DNA of 64,000 bases from Firmicutes bacterium ASF500. Its GTDB lineage: Bacteria; Bacillota; Clostridia; Oscillospirales; Oscillospiraceae. Under the pieces are notes generated by a model, which worked only from the letters and a program-made list of their open reading frames with translations, had not been told where the DNA came from and did not search any database. Each line of letters starts with the position of its first letter. Position 1 is the first letter of the stretch. The translations under genes and the position numbers were made by a program. The stretch covers positions 1,240,001 through 1,304,000 of the forward strand of contig CP097573.1 in assembly GCA_000492175.2 (NCBI GenBank). Direction: 5' to 3'. Positions 49,694 to 59,420 of the stretch are shown in pieces.

Positions 49694-50671
49694 ATGAAGA
49701 AACACCACAGGCTGGTTTCTCTGGCCTCCGCGCTCCTGCTGGCCCTGGCCGCTTTGCCCTGCACGGCGCTGGCGGCGGAGACAGAGGGAACGGAACCGGC
49801 CCAGGGAGCGCCGCCCCCTGCGGTCCTTTACCCCGCAGAGGTACGGACGAGCGAGGAAAACGGCATGATCCGGCTGGAAAAGGTTTATTACCTCTCCACC
49901 CGTGACGATCCCGCCGCCATCCCCACCGGGGACTTTGACCGGGAGGGCCGTCACTACACGCTGCTGGACGTTCTGAAGAACGACCTGAGCGAGACGGACG
50001 CCAAGGACTACATCGAGGTTGTCACGCTGGACAGCAGCACCAAGGATATGGCCGAGATTATCAAGATGCTGGAGCCGGAGCGTGAGATCGCCACCGAGGA
50101 CGGCTACACCGGCATCTTGAAGCCCGACTATACCAAAATCACCGTGGAGGCCGCTGGCTATAAGAACAGCAGCTGGACAGTATCGGCATCCCGCACTTAC
50201 CCCAACCTGTCCGACGCCGATGCCTCCCTCATCCCCAAGACCATCACGGACAGCGGACGGACGCTGACACTGGCCAACGTGGACTGGCAGGAGGCCGGGG
50301 AGTTTTACAACGCCATCGCCAGCTACACCGGCACCGCCAGCGGGCGCAGCGTCACCGGGTACACCGTCTCCGTGGAGTACAGCGGAGAAGTCACCAAGAC
50401 CAGCCGGGACACCGTAATCTATACCGCTGTGTTTTCTGCGGAAAATGCGTCTCACGGTGAGACGCATTTAGACCCGAAACCCACCGCCACCCCGGAGGGC
50501 GGCGAACCCCAGCAGACCCAGCCCCCGGAACCGGCCCAGGAGGGCGGCGGGAGCGTCGCCGGGAAAATCGTAGTCACAGCTCTGGCCGGGATCGCCGCCC
50601 TCGCCATCATTGGTTACGGCGGCTGGCGGGGCTACAAATTTATCCGAGATAAGAAACGGGGGTATGTCTAA
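49694..50671 (+). CDS. Secreted membrane-anchored ICE protein with palindrome inserted in frame
   Basis: 325 residues from an ATG after CAGGAGGTTTTTCC. Signal peptide about 1-27 (LLLALAALPCTALAAE), an ectodomain with two related beta-rich blocks (IRLEKVYYLSTRDDPAAIP, TITDSGRTLTLANVDWQEAG), a Pro/Glu-rich stalk and a C-terminal membrane helix (VVTALAGIAALAIIGYGGW) with a basic tail. A palindrome copy at 50445-50467 adds NASHGETH at the start of the stalk without breaking the frame. It is probably a surface part of the transfer or adhesion apparatus. Family unknown to me. Confidence 0.8.
   Translation: MKKHHRLVSLASALLLALAALPCTALAAETEGTEPAQGAPPPAVLYPAEVRTSEENGMIRLEKVYYLSTRDDPAAIPTGDFDREGRHYTLLDVLKNDLSETDAKDYIEVVTLDSSTKDMAEIIKMLEPEREIATEDGYTGILKPDYTKITVEAAGYKNSSWTVSASRTYPNLSDADASLIPKTITDSGRTLTLANVDWQEAGEFYNAIASYTGTASGRSVTGYTVSVEYSGEVTKTSRDTVIYTAVFSAENASHGETHLDPKPTATPEGGEPQQTQPPEPAQEGGGSVAGKIVVTALAGIAALAIIGYGGWRGYKFIRDKKRGYV
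50445..50467. repeat. ICE palindrome copy 9, inside a coding sequence
   Basis: Perfect copy, centre G, in frame within the stalk-coding part of the 49694 gene. Confidence 0.95.
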
Positions 50672-51487
50672 ATGAAAAAGTATCTTTCCACCCTGCTGGC
50701 CGTCTGCCTTGTGCTGGCGGCGTTTTCCATGCCCGCCTCCGCGTTGGAGTACACATTTGACAGCCCGCCCACCGGGGATTTTGGAACCCCCACAAGCACG
50801 GAGGACATCATCCAGACCGGGGCCGAACCCGCCAACAAGGACAGGAGCAAGAGCAGCGCCCTCATTCCTCCCGGTTTTGGTACGCCTACCAGTTACCTGC
50901 CCAACTCCGGGGAGTACCTGACCCCGAACCTCGCGGCGGACGGCCCCCTGAGCGGAAACTACACCCTCACCGTGACGGGCGGCACAGGCGGCGGCGCACC
51001 GGCCCTACCCGGCGCGGTTGACACGTCCGCGCCCACCAGTCCGGCCTATCCCACCACCAGCGGTCCTGTCACCGCATTTACCGACGTGACCGCCGACCTC
51101 TACTACCGCAACGGCAGTTTGGGCACACTGGAAATCCCGTCCATCGGCTTGAGTGTCAACATCTATCAGGGGACGGACAGCGCCGCTCTGAAAAAGGGGG
51201 CGGGCCACTTCACCAACACCAGCATCTGGAATGGAAATGTTGCGTTGGCTGGGCACAACCGGGGGGTAAATAATCATTTTGGCAAAATCCATACACTTGA
51301 CACGGGCAATACCATCACCCTTACCACCGCCCTGGGGACCCGCACCTATACCGTTACCAGTGTGGCAAAGGTTGACGTGATGGACAACACCATGCTGGAG
51401 GCCACCAGCGACAACTGCATCACGCTTTTTACCTGCGTGATGAACCAGCCCAGCTACCGCTGGTGTGTCCGGGCAGTCGAGGCTTGA
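50672..51487 (+). CDS. Secreted sortase (class B/D-like transpeptidase)
   Basis: 271 residues, starting directly after the preceding stop. Signal peptide about 1-25, a ~110-residue Pro/Thr/Gly-rich linker, then the sortase beta-barrel: LGTLEIPSIGLSVNIYQG, catalytic His in ALAGHNRGVNNHFG, Cys in ITLFTCVMN and Arg in RWCVRAV. It should cleave an LPxTG-like signal and join the protein to cell wall or another pilin. The giant adhesin 1 kb downstream ends in LPKTGY and is the obvious substrate. Confidence 0.88.
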   Translation: MKKYLSTLLAVCLVLAAFSMPASALEYTFDSPPTGDFGTPTSTEDIIQTGAEPANKDRSKSSALIPPGFGTPTSYLPNSGEYLTPNLAADGPLSGNYTLTVTGGTGGGAPALPGAVDTSAPTSPAYPTTSGPVTAFTDVTADLYYRNGSLGTLEIPSIGLSVNIYQGTDSAALKKGAGHFTNTSIWNGNVALAGHNRGVNNHFGKIHTLDTGNTITLTTALGTRTYTVTSVAKVDVMDNTMLEATSDNCITLFTCVMNQPSYRWCVRAVEA

Positions 51488-51576
51488 CACGCCATTTTTG
51501 GACAGCTTCTTCCAAATGTAGTATAATAATAGTAGGGAAACCCAGATAAAAACTACATTACAGGAGGAAAACGACC

Positions 51577-52353
51577 ATGAAAAAAGCAAAATTGACTACC
51601 CGGCTCACCGCCGCCATTCTGGCCCTCTCCCTGCTCACTATTCCGGCCATAGCCGCAGATCCCCCGGCAAGTGCTGTCCGGGTAAACAGCTACAAGGGCA
51701 ATACCCTGGCAGTCGGAGAACGGAGCGGCCTCATGATCGGCCCCAGCGGGACGGAGTACACCGTTACCTCCAGCGACCCGGACACAGTAGCGGTGGAGCA
51801 GATCACAGGCTTTTGGGTAGCTGTCGCCAAATCGGAGGGAACCGCAAACATCACCGCCGCCAACCGTGCCGGAGAGAGCGGAACCCTGACGCTCACCGTT
51901 GGCTCCGGCGCTCCAGCGGCCCCCGCCGTCGTGGACGGCCCCAGCCCCACGGAGGAACCGGATGTACGGCAGGAGCTGGTACGGCTTATCAACCAGACCC
52001 GCAAGGCCAACGGCGTGGCGGAGCTTCCAGTCAGCGAGGCCCTGATGACCGCCGCCCAAGCCCTCTCGGATCAGCGGTACACCTGGCATCACACAAAAGA
52101 GGAATGTGAGGCCGTGATCGCCAGCGGCTACCCCTACGGTTTCGGCATAAACCTTACGGTATTCACCGGCGTCGCCACGGAGGACACTGCCCAGCACGCC
52201 CACGACAACTGGCTTAATTCTCCCGGCCACTTTAAGACGATGATAAAGCCGGACTGTGACAGTATCGGCGTGGGCGTGACCGAGAGCGGCGGCGTGACCT
52301 ACTGCTTTATGATTGTTGGCAGGCCGAACACCCACAATCCCTACGAACCCTAA
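51577..52353 (+). CDS. Secreted CAP/SCP-domain protein with Ig-like domain
   Basis: 258 residues from an ATG after CAGGAGGAAAACGACC. Signal peptide about 1-28, a Big-type Ig-like domain (SYKGNTLAVGERSGLMIGPS ... GTANITAANRAGESGTLTL), then a CAP domain (LVRLINQTRKANGVAELPVS, AHDNWLNSPGHFKTMI, IGVGVTESGGVTYCFMIVG). CAP proteins are secreted and of varied function. A TATAAT -10 at 51532 without a good -35 precedes it. It sits between sortase and adhesin as part of a surface module. Confidence 0.88.
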   Translation: MKKAKLTTRLTAAILALSLLTIPAIAADPPASAVRVNSYKGNTLAVGERSGLMIGPSGTEYTVTSSDPDTVAVEQITGFWVAVAKSEGTANITAANRAGESGTLTLTVGSGAPAAPAVVDGPSPTEEPDVRQELVRLINQTRKANGVAELPVSEALMTAAQALSDQRYTWHHTKEECEAVIASGYPYGFGINLTVFTGVATEDTAQHAHDNWLNSPGHFKTMIKPDCDSIGVGVTESGGVTYCFMIVGRPNTHNPYEP

Positions 52354-52365
52354 AAGTACAGACGG

Positions 52366-52397
52366 AAAAGGCCCCCCGGCTGGAGGGCCTTTTTCTG
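52366..52397 (+). terminator. Terminator after the CAP gene
   Basis: AAAAGGCCC ... GGGCCTTTT stem with a GC-rich loop, then TTCTG. Confidence 0.8.
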
Positions 52398-52406
52398 TGC
52401 CCGGAA

Positions 52407-52429
52407 ATGCGTCTCACCGTGAGACGCAT
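52407..52429. repeat. ICE palindrome copy 10
   Basis: Perfect copy, centre C, directly after a conventional terminator and before the adhesin leader. Confidence 0.95.
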
Positions 52430-52470
52430 TTCTCCGCAGCCGCCTTGTTCCGCAGGGCGGTTATTTTATT

Positions 52471-52586
52471 CCCCTAAAAATAGAGATCGGGAACACCCAA
52501 ACACACGCATGAAAGGAGGACGGTATTTCCCGATATTTTAGGGGGGTATAGCCTCTTTTCATGTCAAAACATGATAGGAGGCTATA
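52471..52586 (+). promoter_or_regulatory. Structured leader of the adhesin gene with sequestered ribosome site
   Basis: First structure: CCCCTAAAA and TCGGGAAA (52471-52493) pair with TTTCCCGA and TTTTAGGGG (52526-52545). Its loop holds AAAGGAGG without a proper gene; MKGGRYFPIF from 52509 is a possible leader peptide. Second: TATAGCCTC (52547-52555) pairs perfectly with GAGGCTATA (52578-52586), with TCATG/CATGA inside. The right arm contains part of the AGGAGG site and the A of the start codon, so the closed form should block translation. Confidence 0.6.
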
Positions 52587-55500
52587 TGAAAAAACGAATC
52601 ACGGCTCTGATTTTGGCGGTTGTCACCCTTTTAAGCCTGTTTCCAACTCAGGCCCTCGCCGCCAGCCAGGACACCATCAAAATGGACGACTGTACCCACA
52701 ACGGGGTCAAGTATGAGTCCCCGGCTCTGGGCACCTGCCATCTGCATCAAATGCGGTTTGGCCTTAACGGAAAAAGTACCATTGGTTTTTGTGCGGAAAA
52801 GGGCAAGGGCATGGGCTGGTCACTGGAGGGCCAGACCTGGGGCCGTCCCCAGGCGGTCACTGACCCCACCGTGACCACCATGATGGCCTATTACTACGCC
52901 CACTCCACCGGCGTATTCACCGACGAAGCCCATGCCCTGGGAGTGGACGATGTGTGGGACAGCAACTACGCATGGACGATGAACGCCTGGGTACAGGCGG
53001 TTGTTTGGCGCTATAAGTCCGGGCTGCTGTCCGATCCCGTTGTGGCCTGCGCCGAGGAGCTGCTGTGCGTTTACAACAATCTGGAGCATAAAAACTATTC
53101 CAGCATTGACGATACCATGGACGGCAGATCGTTCCGTGACCGCGCCCAATATATTCTGGATTTGGGCAGTCAAGGCGTATGGGGCGAGTGCAGTGTTTAT
53201 GAGTATGCCTACACCGGCGTAAGCACCAGCTACCATCAGGCCAGCGATGTGCAGGCCATTATGATCGGTGAACTGAACATTATCCGGCAAAAGTACGACC
53301 TTACTGTTAAAAAGGTAGACAGCACCAACCCCAATAAGGGACTCGCCGGGGCGCGGTTTATGGTACGCTCGGAAAACGGTACTTTCTCCAAAGAGATTGT
53401 GACCGGGCAGGACGGAACCTATACCCTGTCCGCTCTGGATGCGGGGACCTACTCCGTAACCGAGCTGGAGGCCCCGGAGGGCTACGAGATCGACAACGCG
53501 GGACCGCAGTATGTTGTCCTGCCCAGCAACGGCAATAACACCGTGACCGTCACCTTCGCGGACACCCCCACCATTACCGGCGAGGGCAGCATCCGCAAGG
53601 TGGACGCGGACGATCCCACCAAGGGGCTGGCCGGGGCGGTCATTAAAATTGAGGGCGTGGACAACGACTTTACCGGCACTTATGTCACCGGCGCGGGCGG
53701 CTACCTGACCGACGTACCCTGGAAGGATATGCCCATCGGCAGCTACACCGCCGAGGAAGTCACGCCCCCGGAGGGCTACACCAAAAGCCCCGATGTAAAT
53801 AAGACCAAGCAGACCTTCCGCTGGGACGGTAAGACCGATATTGCCCTGGTGTTTGAAAATGACGCCAAGGTAAAGGTAAAACTTATCAAGCTGGATGACA
53901 GCGGCAACCCTCTCCCCGGCGCTGTGTTCAATATCGTGAAGGACGGCCAGATCATTGGCACGGAGGCCACCAAGGCGGACGGCTCCATCACCGTAACGGA
54001 CGTGACCGAGGGGATGTACGCTTTTGTGGAGGTGAGCGCCCCGGCCCCCTATGCCACACTGACTGAGCCGGTCATCGCCCATGTGGATCAGGCCACCATC
54101 AACGGCGGCGGCACTGTCACCGTGACGGCGGCGGATAAGAAGCTGCCCAGCCTGTCCATCCTCAAGCGGGACGCGCAGACCAAGGAGGTCATTCCCGGAA
54201 CCGTCTTTGAGGTCAAGGGCATCCACTACGGCTACCACAACGACGTGACCACCGGGCCGGACGGAAAGGCCGTCCTGACCAATATCCCCGTGGACAGTTA
54301 TGAGATCATTGAGAAGTCCGTCCCGGACCCCTATGTGGTGGGGGATGAACCCATGCAGACCATCTACCTCGGCCCCGGCGAGGAACGGGAGCTGATTTTC
54401 GATAATTTGAAGCAGCCCCTTTTAACTATCGCCAAACTTGACGCTGACACAAATGATATTATCCCCGGCACTGTGTTCACCATCGAGGCCATTGACGGCG
54501 ACTACCGCAACGATGTGACCACCGGCGCGGACGGAACGGTTTCCCTGCGGCTGGCTCCCGGCTCCTATAAAATCACGGAGAAGTCCGTGCCCGCGCCCTA
54601 CTACCTCCCCAGCAGGAACGCCGACCGGGAGCAGACGGTCAGCCTGAACCCCGGCGATGAGAAAACCGTCACATTCAAGGACCATAAGGCCCCGGAGCTG
54701 ACGATTTTCAAGGAGGACAGTGTGGCGGGCGCTCCCATTGAGGGGGCCAAGTTCCACGTCACTTTTACCTCCAACGGCGAGGCGGCGGACGCTCCCGGCT
54801 CCATTGACTACGGGTATATCTTCACCGACGCCAACGGTCAGATCAAAGTGCATGAGCAGGGCAAGAAGATGTACCCCGGCGAGTACACCGTGACCGAGGT
54901 GGCCCCCGCCCCCGGCTTCCAGATGAAGGAACCCACCACCCAGCGCGTTATTATCCACGGCGGCGAGAGCAAGACCCTGACCTTCCAGAATGAGCCGTTG
55001 AACGGCATTATTGTGGAGAAATACGACAGTGTGACCCACGAGGCCCTCCCTGGCTGTACGTTCCAGCTCCGTTTCCTGGGTGGAACCAGTGGCACGGGCG
55101 GCACCGTGATCGGGCAGAAAGTCACCGGGAAGAACGGCACCGCCATTTGGACGGGCCTCACCGCAGGAACGTATGTCGTGGAGGAAGTCAGCCCCGCAGA
55201 CGGGTACAGTATCATCAATTCCTCCGAGACGGTGTATCTGGCGGACAGCGGGGAGCAAAGTGTCATTACCGTCCGTTTTGACAATTCCCCGGACGGTATT
55301 TTGCTTGTTAGAAAGGTATGCTCCGTCAACCCCAGCATTACCCTCCAAGATGCCGAGTTCAAAATCATGTATGCAGATGGTACTTTAATCGGTGACAGCA
55401 ACGGCGTTTACCGCACCGATGAGAACGGCGAAATCCGCATCCCCGGCCTGAAACCCGGCAAGAGCGTGGTAGTCACGGAAACCCGCGCCCCTGCCGGTTT

Positions 55501-58500
55501 TATCATCGACACCCAGAGCCAGACCGTGCAGATCAAGGAGGGCCGCACCGTTACCCTCACCTTTAAGAATCAGCCGAAAGGCTCCATGATTATCCAGAAA
55601 CGGGACAGTCTCACCGGCCAGCCCCTCCCCGGCGCGGAGTTCAGAGTGGCTACCGCCGCAGGTTGTGAAGTTGGCCTGGACGGTGTAATTGGCGACAGCA
55701 CCCTGACGCAGAACGGTCTGTTCACCACCGACAGCAACGGCGAAATCCGCATTACCAACCTCGCGCCGGGGGCCTATGTACTGACTGAAACAAAAGCCCC
55801 GGCAGGGTACGTCATGGACAGCCCCAGCACCAACGTGGTCATTGGGGCCAACGGCGACACGCAGACCGTTATCATAACCAACACCCCCAAGGGCGGGCTG
55901 ATCGTGGAGAAGTACGACAGTGTGACCAAGCTGCCCCTCTCCGGCGCTCAGTTCAAAATCACCAACGCCAACGGGGAGCTGACCCCGGACAACGAGGGCC
56001 TGACCAGCTCCAACGGCCTCTACACCACCGACCGCAGCGGCCAGATCGTGCTGTCCAAGCTGCTCCCCGGAACCTATGTGGTGTCCGAGGTCAAGGCCCC
56101 GGACAATTATCAGGCGGACCCCACCCCGCAGACGGTGGTGGTCAACGCCGGGGACACGCAGACCCTCCGCTTTTACGACGATCCTCTTTGCACATTGACC
56201 ATCCTCAAACGGGACGCCGTGACCAAAAAGCCGTTGAAAGGGGCGGAGTTCCTGGTTCGGGACAGCGAGGGCAGGGCTATCGGCCCCAACAATGGCCGGT
56301 ATATCACCGGGACGGACGGTACTGTGACCGTCTCCGGGCTGGCCCCCAACTCCACTATCGTGGTGTCCGAGAGCAAGGCCCCCACCGGCTATATCAAGGA
56401 CGAAACCCCGAAAAATATCGTTGTCCGTACCGGCATTGCCAACAGCCTGATTTTTGACAACGAGCCTGCCACCACCCTGATTATCCGAAAGTTCATTGAG
56501 GGCACGGAGAACGAGCCTTTGAGCGGCGTTTGCTTTAAGGTGGTAGACGGCTCCGGGGCCGCTGTTGGCCCGGACGATGGAACCTATTACACCGACAAGG
56601 CGGGAGAGATCGTTCTCGATGGCATCGAACCCGGCACCACCGTGATTGCCCGCGAGATCAAGACCGTGGAGGGCTATGTCCTCGACGGCACTCCCCAGGA
56701 CATTTTGATTAAGGCCGGGGAAGTCCAGCAGTTGACGTTCTGGAACAAAAAGGCCGGTACGCTGGTCATTCAGAAAAAGGACAGTGTTTCCGGCAATCTG
56801 ATCGCCGGGGCGCAGTTCCAGCTCACCTACGCCTCCGGCGGCTATGTGGACAATGACAACGGGCATCTGTCCTCCAATGGCCTGTACACCACAGACGACA
56901 AGGGAGAAATCCGCGTTTCCGGCGTGACCGGGACTATCGTTGCCAAGGAGGTCAAGGCGGCTCCCGGCTATGTGATCGACCAGTCCACGCAGACGCAGAC
57001 CGTCACCGTCAACCCGGAGGACACACAGACCCTTGTGTTTCTCAATGAGCCTCTTTGCAGTTTGACCCTGACCAAGCTGGACTCCGTGACCGGCAAGCCG
57101 GTCCCCGGCACGGAATTTATCGTGAAGGACGGCAACGGGACCGTGCTGGGCCGCTACACCACCGGCAAGGACGGGACTGTGACCGTATCCGGCCTCGTTC
57201 CCGGCAGTACCGTTGTGGTCAGCGAGAGCAAGGTCCCCAGCGGCTATGTGCTGAACACCACCCCGCAGACCATCATCGTCCGCAACGGCTCCAACAGTGT
57301 CACCAGCGGCACGGGCGGCAGTTCGGGCGGCGGCAATACCGGGAACAACGGCGGGACTGGCGGTGGCAACGATTTGACGTTTGAGAACGACCCCAAGACC
57401 CGGCTGGTCATTGAGAAGTATGTCACCGGGACCACGGACCCGCTGAAAGGGGTAACTTTCCTGGTAACGGAGTCCAATGGTCAGGTGGTAGGCAGCTCCA
57501 ACGGCGAGTATATCACCGACGAGAATGGCCGCATTGTGATTGAGGGCCTGGAACCCGGCGTGACCATTACCGCCAAGGAAATCAAGACATTGGAGGGCTA
57601 TGTCCTCGACACCACGCCCAAGTCCATCAAAATCAAGGTGGGCGAGGCGCAGACCCTCCGCTTTTACAATCAGAAGCAGGGCTGCATCGTGGTGAAGAAG
57701 CTGGACAAGCAGACCGGGGAGCCGCTGGCCGGGGTGGAGTTCCAGATCACCTACTCGGACGGCTCCTACCTGGACGACGACTACGGCCACCTGTCCAGCA
57801 AGGGTCTGTATAAGACCGACGCCAACGGCGAAATCCGCATTTCCGGCGTGGTGGGTACGCTGGTCATCACAGAGACGAAACCCCTGCCCGGTTATGTGAT
57901 GGACGAGGGCACCAGGACGCAGACCGTCAAGGTAAACGCCAGCGACACGCAGACCGTCACCGTGTATAATACCAAAATCGGCGGTTTGACCATCATCAAA
58001 AAGGACGAGGAAACCGGGGAGCGCATTAAGGGCGTCCAGTTTGAAGTCCGCAAGCTCAACGGGGAGATTGTGGGCACCTACACCACCGACAAAAACGGCG
58101 TTATCAATCTGCCCGAAGCGGAAAAGGGCTGGTATCAGGTGGTGGAGCTGAAAGCCGCCAAGGGCTATCAGTTGGACGATACCCCCCACCAAATCGAAGT
58201 GAAAGACGGCGGCACGGCTACACTGGAGATCACCAACCGGCAGACCGGGAGCGCCCTTATTCATAAGGTGGACAGTCTCACCGGCAAGGGCATCTACGGC
58301 GTAACCTTCCTGCTCTCCGACGCCAAGGGCAACCCCGTGGGCACCTATCAGAGCGACAACGAGGGCTATGTGTATATCGACCAGGGCCTCGCGGACGGTA
58401 AGTACACCATCCGGGAGATTGAATGTGCGGACGGCTATATTCTGGACACCCAGCCCAAAACGATTTACGTTCAGTACGGCGGCTGTACCACCATTACCTG

Positions 58501-59356
58501 GCCCAATACCGCCGTCCGGGGACAAATCCAGATTATCAAGAAGTCTGCGGACTACAACCCCACCAACGGCCTGCCCGCCGGAACACTGCTGGAGGGGGCC
58601 ACCTTTGAGATTTACAGCGAGCGCAACGGGAACAAGGTGGACACCATCGTGACCGGGGCCAACGGCCTCGCGTCCTCCAAGGCCCTCCCCCTGGGCCGCT
58701 ACACCATCCGGGAGACAAAGGCCCCGGCCAACTACGGCGCGTCCTCGGAAACCTATACCGCCGTGTTGGAGTACAGCGGCCAGATCGTCAAGCTGGAAAT
58801 TACCAACAAGAGCCTGTCCACCGGCGTTTCCATCGAAAAGACCGGCCCCAAGGAGGCCACCAGCGGCCAGCCCGTCCGCTATGTGTTCTCCCGGATCGGC
58901 AACACCAGCAACGTCATGCTCCAGTCGTTCTACTGGCGCGACACCCTGCCCGCCGCCGTCCGGCTGGATAAGGTTGTCACCGGCACCTACAATTTCCCCG
59001 GCACCTATAAGATCGTGTACCGCGTCAACAACACCGGGGACTACCGCACCCTGGCCGACAGTCTCAGCACCAGCCGGAACTACACGCTGGCCGTGTCCCC
59101 CACGGCCCTGGGCCTTGCGGCAAACGAGCGCGTCACGGAAATTATGTTCGTGTTCGGGCAGGTCCCCGGAGGCTTTAACCAGGTGGAGGCCCCCATGCTC
59201 CACTGTAAGGCCGTGTCCGGCCTGACCCCCGGCAGCAGCTTTGTAAACGTGGCCGACGTGGGCGGAACCCATGACGGCGTATGGGTGCAGGCCGTGTCCC
59301 GCTGGGTGACGACTGTGTACGGCAAGCCCACGCCCCTGCCCAAAACCGGCTATTGA
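52586..59356 (+). CDS. Giant surface adhesin with thioester-like domain and about 19 SpaA/Cna-B repeats, ends in LPKTGY
   Basis: 2256 residues. Signal peptide 1-25 (ILAVVTLLSLFPTQALAAS). The N-terminal ~220 residues resemble a Cys-Gln thioester adhesion domain (GKSTIGFCAEKGKG; NAWVQAVVWRYKSG). About nineteen SpaA-like units of ~90 residues follow, each with a K-x-D start and a G-x-F strand (LTVKKVDSTNPNKGLAGARF, LIVEKYDSVTKLPLSGAQF), which normally form Lys-Asn isopeptide bonds. A Gly/Asn/Ser-rich insert is at 57300-57372. A non-repeat C-domain ends PTPLPKTGY and then stops: no hydrophobic helix or basic tail follows the sorting motif. It is a long stalk likely promoting donor-recipient or host contact. 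Confidence 0.93.
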   Translation: MKKRITALILAVVTLLSLFPTQALAASQDTIKMDDCTHNGVKYESPALGTCHLHQMRFGLNGKSTIGFCAEKGKGMGWSLEGQTWGRPQAVTDPTVTTMMAYYYAHSTGVFTDEAHALGVDDVWDSNYAWTMNAWVQAVVWRYKSGLLSDPVVACAEELLCVYNNLEHKNYSSIDDTMDGRSFRDRAQYILDLGSQGVWGECSVYEYAYTGVSTSYHQASDVQAIMIGELNIIRQKYDLTVKKVDSTNPNKGLAGARFMVRSENGTFSKEIVTGQDGTYTLSALDAGTYSVTELEAPEGYEIDNAGPQYVVLPSNGNNTVTVTFADTPTITGEGSIRKVDADDPTKGLAGAVIKIEGVDNDFTGTYVTGAGGYLTDVPWKDMPIGSYTAEEVTPPEGYTKSPDVNKTKQTFRWDGKTDIALVFENDAKVKVKLIKLDDSGNPLPGAVFNIVKDGQIIGTEATKADGSITVTDVTEGMYAFVEVSAPAPYATLTEPVIAHVDQATINGGGTVTVTAADKKLPSLSILKRDAQTKEVIPGTVFEVKGIHYGYHNDVTTGPDGKAVLTNIPVDSYEIIEKSVPDPYVVGDEPMQTIYLGPGEERELIFDNLKQPLLTIAKLDADTNDIIPGTVFTIEAIDGDYRNDVTTGADGTVSLRLAPGSYKITEKSVPAPYYLPSRNADREQTVSLNPGDEKTVTFKDHKAPELTIFKEDSVAGAPIEGAKFHVTFTSNGEAADAPGSIDYGYIFTDANGQIKVHEQGKKMYPGEYTVTEVAPAPGFQMKEPTTQRVIIHGGESKTLTFQNEPLNGIIVEKYDSVTHEALPGCTFQLRFLGGTSGTGGTVIGQKVTGKNGTAIWTGLTAGTYVVEEVSPADGYSIINSSETVYLADSGEQSVITVRFDNSPDGILLVRKVCSVNPSITLQDAEFKIMYADGTLIGDSNGVYRTDENGEIRIPGLKPGKSVVVTETRAPAGFIIDTQSQTVQIKEGRTVTLTFKNQPKGSMIIQKRDSLTGQPLPGAEFRVATAAGCEVGLDGVIGDSTLTQNGLFTTDSNGEIRITNLAPGAYVLTETKAPAGYVMDSPSTNVVIGANGDTQTVIITNTPKGGLIVEKYDSVTKLPLSGAQFKITNANGELTPDNEGLTSSNGLYTTDRSGQIVLSKLLPGTYVVSEVKAPDNYQADPTPQTVVVNAGDTQTLRFYDDPLCTLTILKRDAVTKKPLKGAEFLVRDSEGRAIGPNNGRYITGTDGTVTVSGLAPNSTIVVSESKAPTGYIKDETPKNIVVRTGIANSLIFDNEPATTLIIRKFIEGTENEPLSGVCFKVVDGSGAAVGPDDGTYYTDKAGEIVLDGIEPGTTVIAREIKTVEGYVLDGTPQDILIKAGEVQQLTFWNKKAGTLVIQKKDSVSGNLIAGAQFQLTYASGGYVDNDNGHLSSNGLYTTDDKGEIRVSGVTGTIVAKEVKAAPGYVIDQSTQTQTVTVNPEDTQTLVFLNEPLCSLTLTKLDSVTGKPVPGTEFIVKDGNGTVLGRYTTGKDGTVTVSGLVPGSTVVVSESKVPSGYVLNTTPQTIIVRNGSNSVTSGTGGSSGGGNTGNNGGTGGGNDLTFENDPKTRLVIEKYVTGTTDPLKGVTFLVTESNGQVVGSSNGEYITDENGRIVIEGLEPGVTITAKEIKTLEGYVLDTTPKSIKIKVGEAQTLRFYNQKQGCIVVKKLDKQTGEPLAGVEFQITYSDGSYLDDDYGHLSSKGLYKTDANGEIRISGVVGTLVITETKPLPGYVMDEGTRTQTVKVNASDTQTVTVYNTKIGGLTIIKKDEETGERIKGVQFEVRKLNGEIVGTYTTDKNGVINLPEAEKGWYQVVELKAAKGYQLDDTPHQIEVKDGGTATLEITNRQTGSALIHKVDSLTGKGIYGVTFLLSDAKGNPVGTYQSDNEGYVYIDQGLADGKYTIREIECADGYILDTQPKTIYVQYGGCTTITWPNTAVRGQIQIIKKSADYNPTNGLPAGTLLEGATFEIYSERNGNKVDTIVTGANGLASSKALPLGRYTIRETKAPANYGASSETYTAVLEYSGQIVKLEITNKSLSTGVSIEKTGPKEATSGQPVRYVFSRIGNTSNVMLQSFYWRDTLPAAVRLDKVVTGTYNFPGTYKIVYRVNNTGDYRTLADSLSTSRNYTLAVSPTALGLAANERVTEIMFVFGQVPGGFNQVEAPMLHCKAVSGLTPGSSFVNVADVGGTHDGVWVQAVSRWVTTVYGKPTPLPKTGY

Positions 59357-59371
59357 GAACCCTACCGGGAA

Positions 59372-59394
59372 ATGCGTCTCACCGTGAGACGCAT
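59372..59394. repeat. ICE palindrome copy 11
   Basis: Perfect copy, centre C, 15 bp after the adhesin stop. Confidence 0.95.
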
Positions 59395-59420
59395 TTCCCC
59401 CCTGCATGAAAGGAGGAAGT

